A stretch of DNA of 64,000 bases, taken from the NCBI GenBank assembly GCA_034717695.1, contig JAYELS010000038.1, forward strand, positions 1 to 64,000. The letters run 5' to 3'. The notes beneath the pieces were generated by a model that searched no databases, had not been told where the DNA came from, and saw only the letters and a list, made by a program, of their open reading frames with translations. Positions 62,966-64,000 of this stretch are shown here, piece by piece; position 1 is the first letter of the stretch; each line of letters begins with the position of its first letter. The position numbers and the translations under genes are program-made. This DNA comes from NAT127 sp034717695. Lineage in GTDB: Bacteria; Pseudomonadota; Gammaproteobacteria; Pseudomonadales; Porticoccaceae.

Positions 62966-63430
62966 ATGCTCCATGTGGTGCTGTACCAGCCGGAAATCCC
63001 GCCCAACACCGGCAATATCATCCGCCTTTGCGCCAACACGGGCTTTGCCCTTCACCTTGTCAGGCCCCTCGGCTTCGAGATGGACGACAAGCGCCTGCGC
63101 CGCGCCGGGCTCGATTACCGGGAGTGGCAGGCGGTCAGTATCCACGATCACTGGCAGGGGTTCATTGACGCCGCGCAACCGGGCCGGGTATTCGGCCTCA
63201 GCACCCGGGGGCGCCGCCGCCACACCGAGGTGGGCTACCGACCGGGGGACGCCCTGGTGTTCGGCCCCGAGACCCGGGGCCTGCCCGACGGCATGCGCGC
63301 GCTGATCGGCGCGGAAAACCTCCTGCGCCTGCCCATGCAACCGGAAAGCCGCAGCCTGAACCTCTCCAACGCCGCCGCCGTGGTGGTCTACGAGGCCTGG
63401 CGCCAACTGGATTTTGCCGGCGGTGCCTGA
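62966..63430 (+). CDS. trmL: tRNA (cytidine/uridine-34 2'-O)-methyltransferase TrmL
   Basis: This 154-residue SPOUT methyltransferase 2'-O-methylates the wobble nucleotide of tRNA-Leu species. Motifs PEIPPNTGNIIRLCANTG, FGPETRGLP and MPMQPESRSLNLSNAAAVV, which form the SAM-binding knot, are intact. It is close to the divergent VIT-family gene and precedes a flavodoxin gene. Confidence 0.97.
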   Translation: MLHVVLYQPEIPPNTGNIIRLCANTGFALHLVRPLGFEMDDKRLRRAGLDYREWQAVSIHDHWQGFIDAAQPGRVFGLSTRGRRRHTEVGYRPGDALVFGPETRGLPDGMRALIGAENLLRLPMQPESRSLNLSNAAAVVVYEAWRQLDFAGGA

Positions 63431-63497
63431 GGCGTTACCATGGCCCACCCCGCCCCGCCCCATTGCGCGCCGATAACCCTGGAATGATCGCTGCCCC

Positions 63498-64000
63498 ATG
63501 ACCGCTGAAATCGGCCTGTTCTACGGCTCCTCCACCTGCTACACCGAAATCGCCGCCGAAAAGATCCGCGACCTGATCGGCGCCGAGCGGGTCGCGGTGT
63601 TCAATATCGCCACCACCCCGGTGAGCGCCATGGAAGACTTCCGCTACCTGATCCTCGGCATCCCCACCTGGGACTACGGCGAATTGCAGGAGGACTGGGA
63701 GGCGGTGTGGGACGACCTCGACGACCTGGATCTCCGTGGCGCGACCGTTGCCCTCTATGGCCTTGGCGATCAGGACGGCTACCCGGAGTGGTTCCAGGAC
63801 GCCCTCGGCTTTCTGTGGGCCAAGGTGGTCAACCGGGGGGCCCACACGGTGGGGCTCTGGCCACGGGAGGGCTACCGCTTCGAGGGCTCCCGGGCCCTCA
63901 GCGCCGATGGCCGCCACTTCGTCGGCCTCGCCCTCGACGAGGAGAACGAATTCCACCTGAGCGACGACCGGCTCGCCCGCTGGTGCGGGCAGGTCCTCGC
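63498..64000 (+). CDS. Flavodoxin, partial at right edge
   Basis: 167 codons are visible and no stop is reached. The FMN phosphate loop is LFYGSSTCYTEIAAEKI, followed by LGIPTWDYGELQEDWE and LYGLGDQDGYPEWFQDALGFL, as in long-chain flavodoxins (FldA/FldB). The usual length of about 175 residues means that only a few residues are missing. GGAATG upstream is a weak ribosome site. It probably donates electrons to biosynthetic enzymes; FldA and FldB cannot be separated here. Confidence 0.93.
   Translation, partial: MTAEIGLFYGSSTCYTEIAAEKIRDLIGAERVAVFNIATTPVSAMEDFRYLILGIPTWDYGELQEDWEAVWDDLDDLDLRGATVALYGLGDQDGYPEWFQDALGFLWAKVVNRGAHTVGLWPREGYRFEGSRALSADGRHFVGLALDEENEFHLSDDRLARWCGQVL

Noticed and set aside
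1..64000. CRISPR array or prophage
   Set aside because: No regularly spaced identical repeats with unique spacers and no phage structural or integrase genes were seen; the heptamer repeats are too short and not arrayed.

Overview
The window reads as high-GC chromosomal DNA from a gammaproteobacterium. Supporting signs are the moa/moe operon layout, NirBD plus a NasA-type nitrate reductase, ArgS, ArfB, QueD, TrmL, NhaR-type and MarC proteins, and tRNAs with encoded CCA ends. TonB-dependent receptors beside Rieske, P450 and SDR genes fit an aerobic heterotroph that uses hydrophobic organic compounds, as in Halieaceae/Spongiibacteraceae-like or Nevskiales-like bacteria. That lineage guess is inference.

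Layout. Positions 1-870 hold a signal-peptide-bearing repeat surface protein whose 3' end is cut by what looks like the edge of a mobile element. Positions 1680-7760 hold arfB and then a complete molybdenum-cofactor operon on the minus strand, transcribed moaC-moaD-moaE-mobA-moeB-moaB-moeA-moaA. Divergent from it (8057-11492) is a three-gene plus-strand operon: a solitary DMSO-reductase-family molybdoenzyme, a SnoaL-like protein and a Nu-class-like glutathione transferase. Positions 11553-18941 carry a nitrate-assimilation operon, nirB-nirD-nasA followed by an unusual DmsB-DmsC fusion. Its leader contains a sigma-54-like promoter and an intrinsic terminator placed like an attenuator.

Positions 19300-26790 form a decayed accessory island: a chimeric rhs fragment, a small AT-rich membrane protein, a complete IS3-family element, a large rhs/YD-repeat pseudogene and a hydrolase with an internal deletion. 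Removing the IS and one copy of its 4-bp target duplication restores the rhs 3' end. The restored stop codon overlaps the start of the membrane-protein gene (ATGA), which suggests a toxin/immunity pair split by the IS.

Positions 26948-47888 form a catabolic region. Thirteen co-directional genes encode a phytoene-desaturase-like flavoprotein, a [2Fe-2S] ferredoxin, a Rieske oxygenase, a P450, three SDRs, two carboxymuconolactone-decarboxylase-like proteins, a SnoaL-like protein, an aldehyde dehydrogenase and a TonB-dependent receptor. A second, partly paralogous set (SDR, VOC, receptor, TetR) follows, with a fatty-acid-hydroxylase-family gene and a LysR gene between the two. The two receptor/TetR pairs share promoter architecture and short motifs.

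Positions 47904-64000 are mainly housekeeping: two tRNA-Asp and one tRNA-Val, queD, a Lon-like protease with an overlapping UspA-like gene, an MFS transporter, argS, marC-like, DUF502, NhaR-type LysR, a VIT-family transporter, trmL and a flavodoxin that runs off the right edge. A family of short intergenic repeats built from TCTGACG-like heptamers, mostly in inverted pairs about 145 bp long, is scattered through the window.
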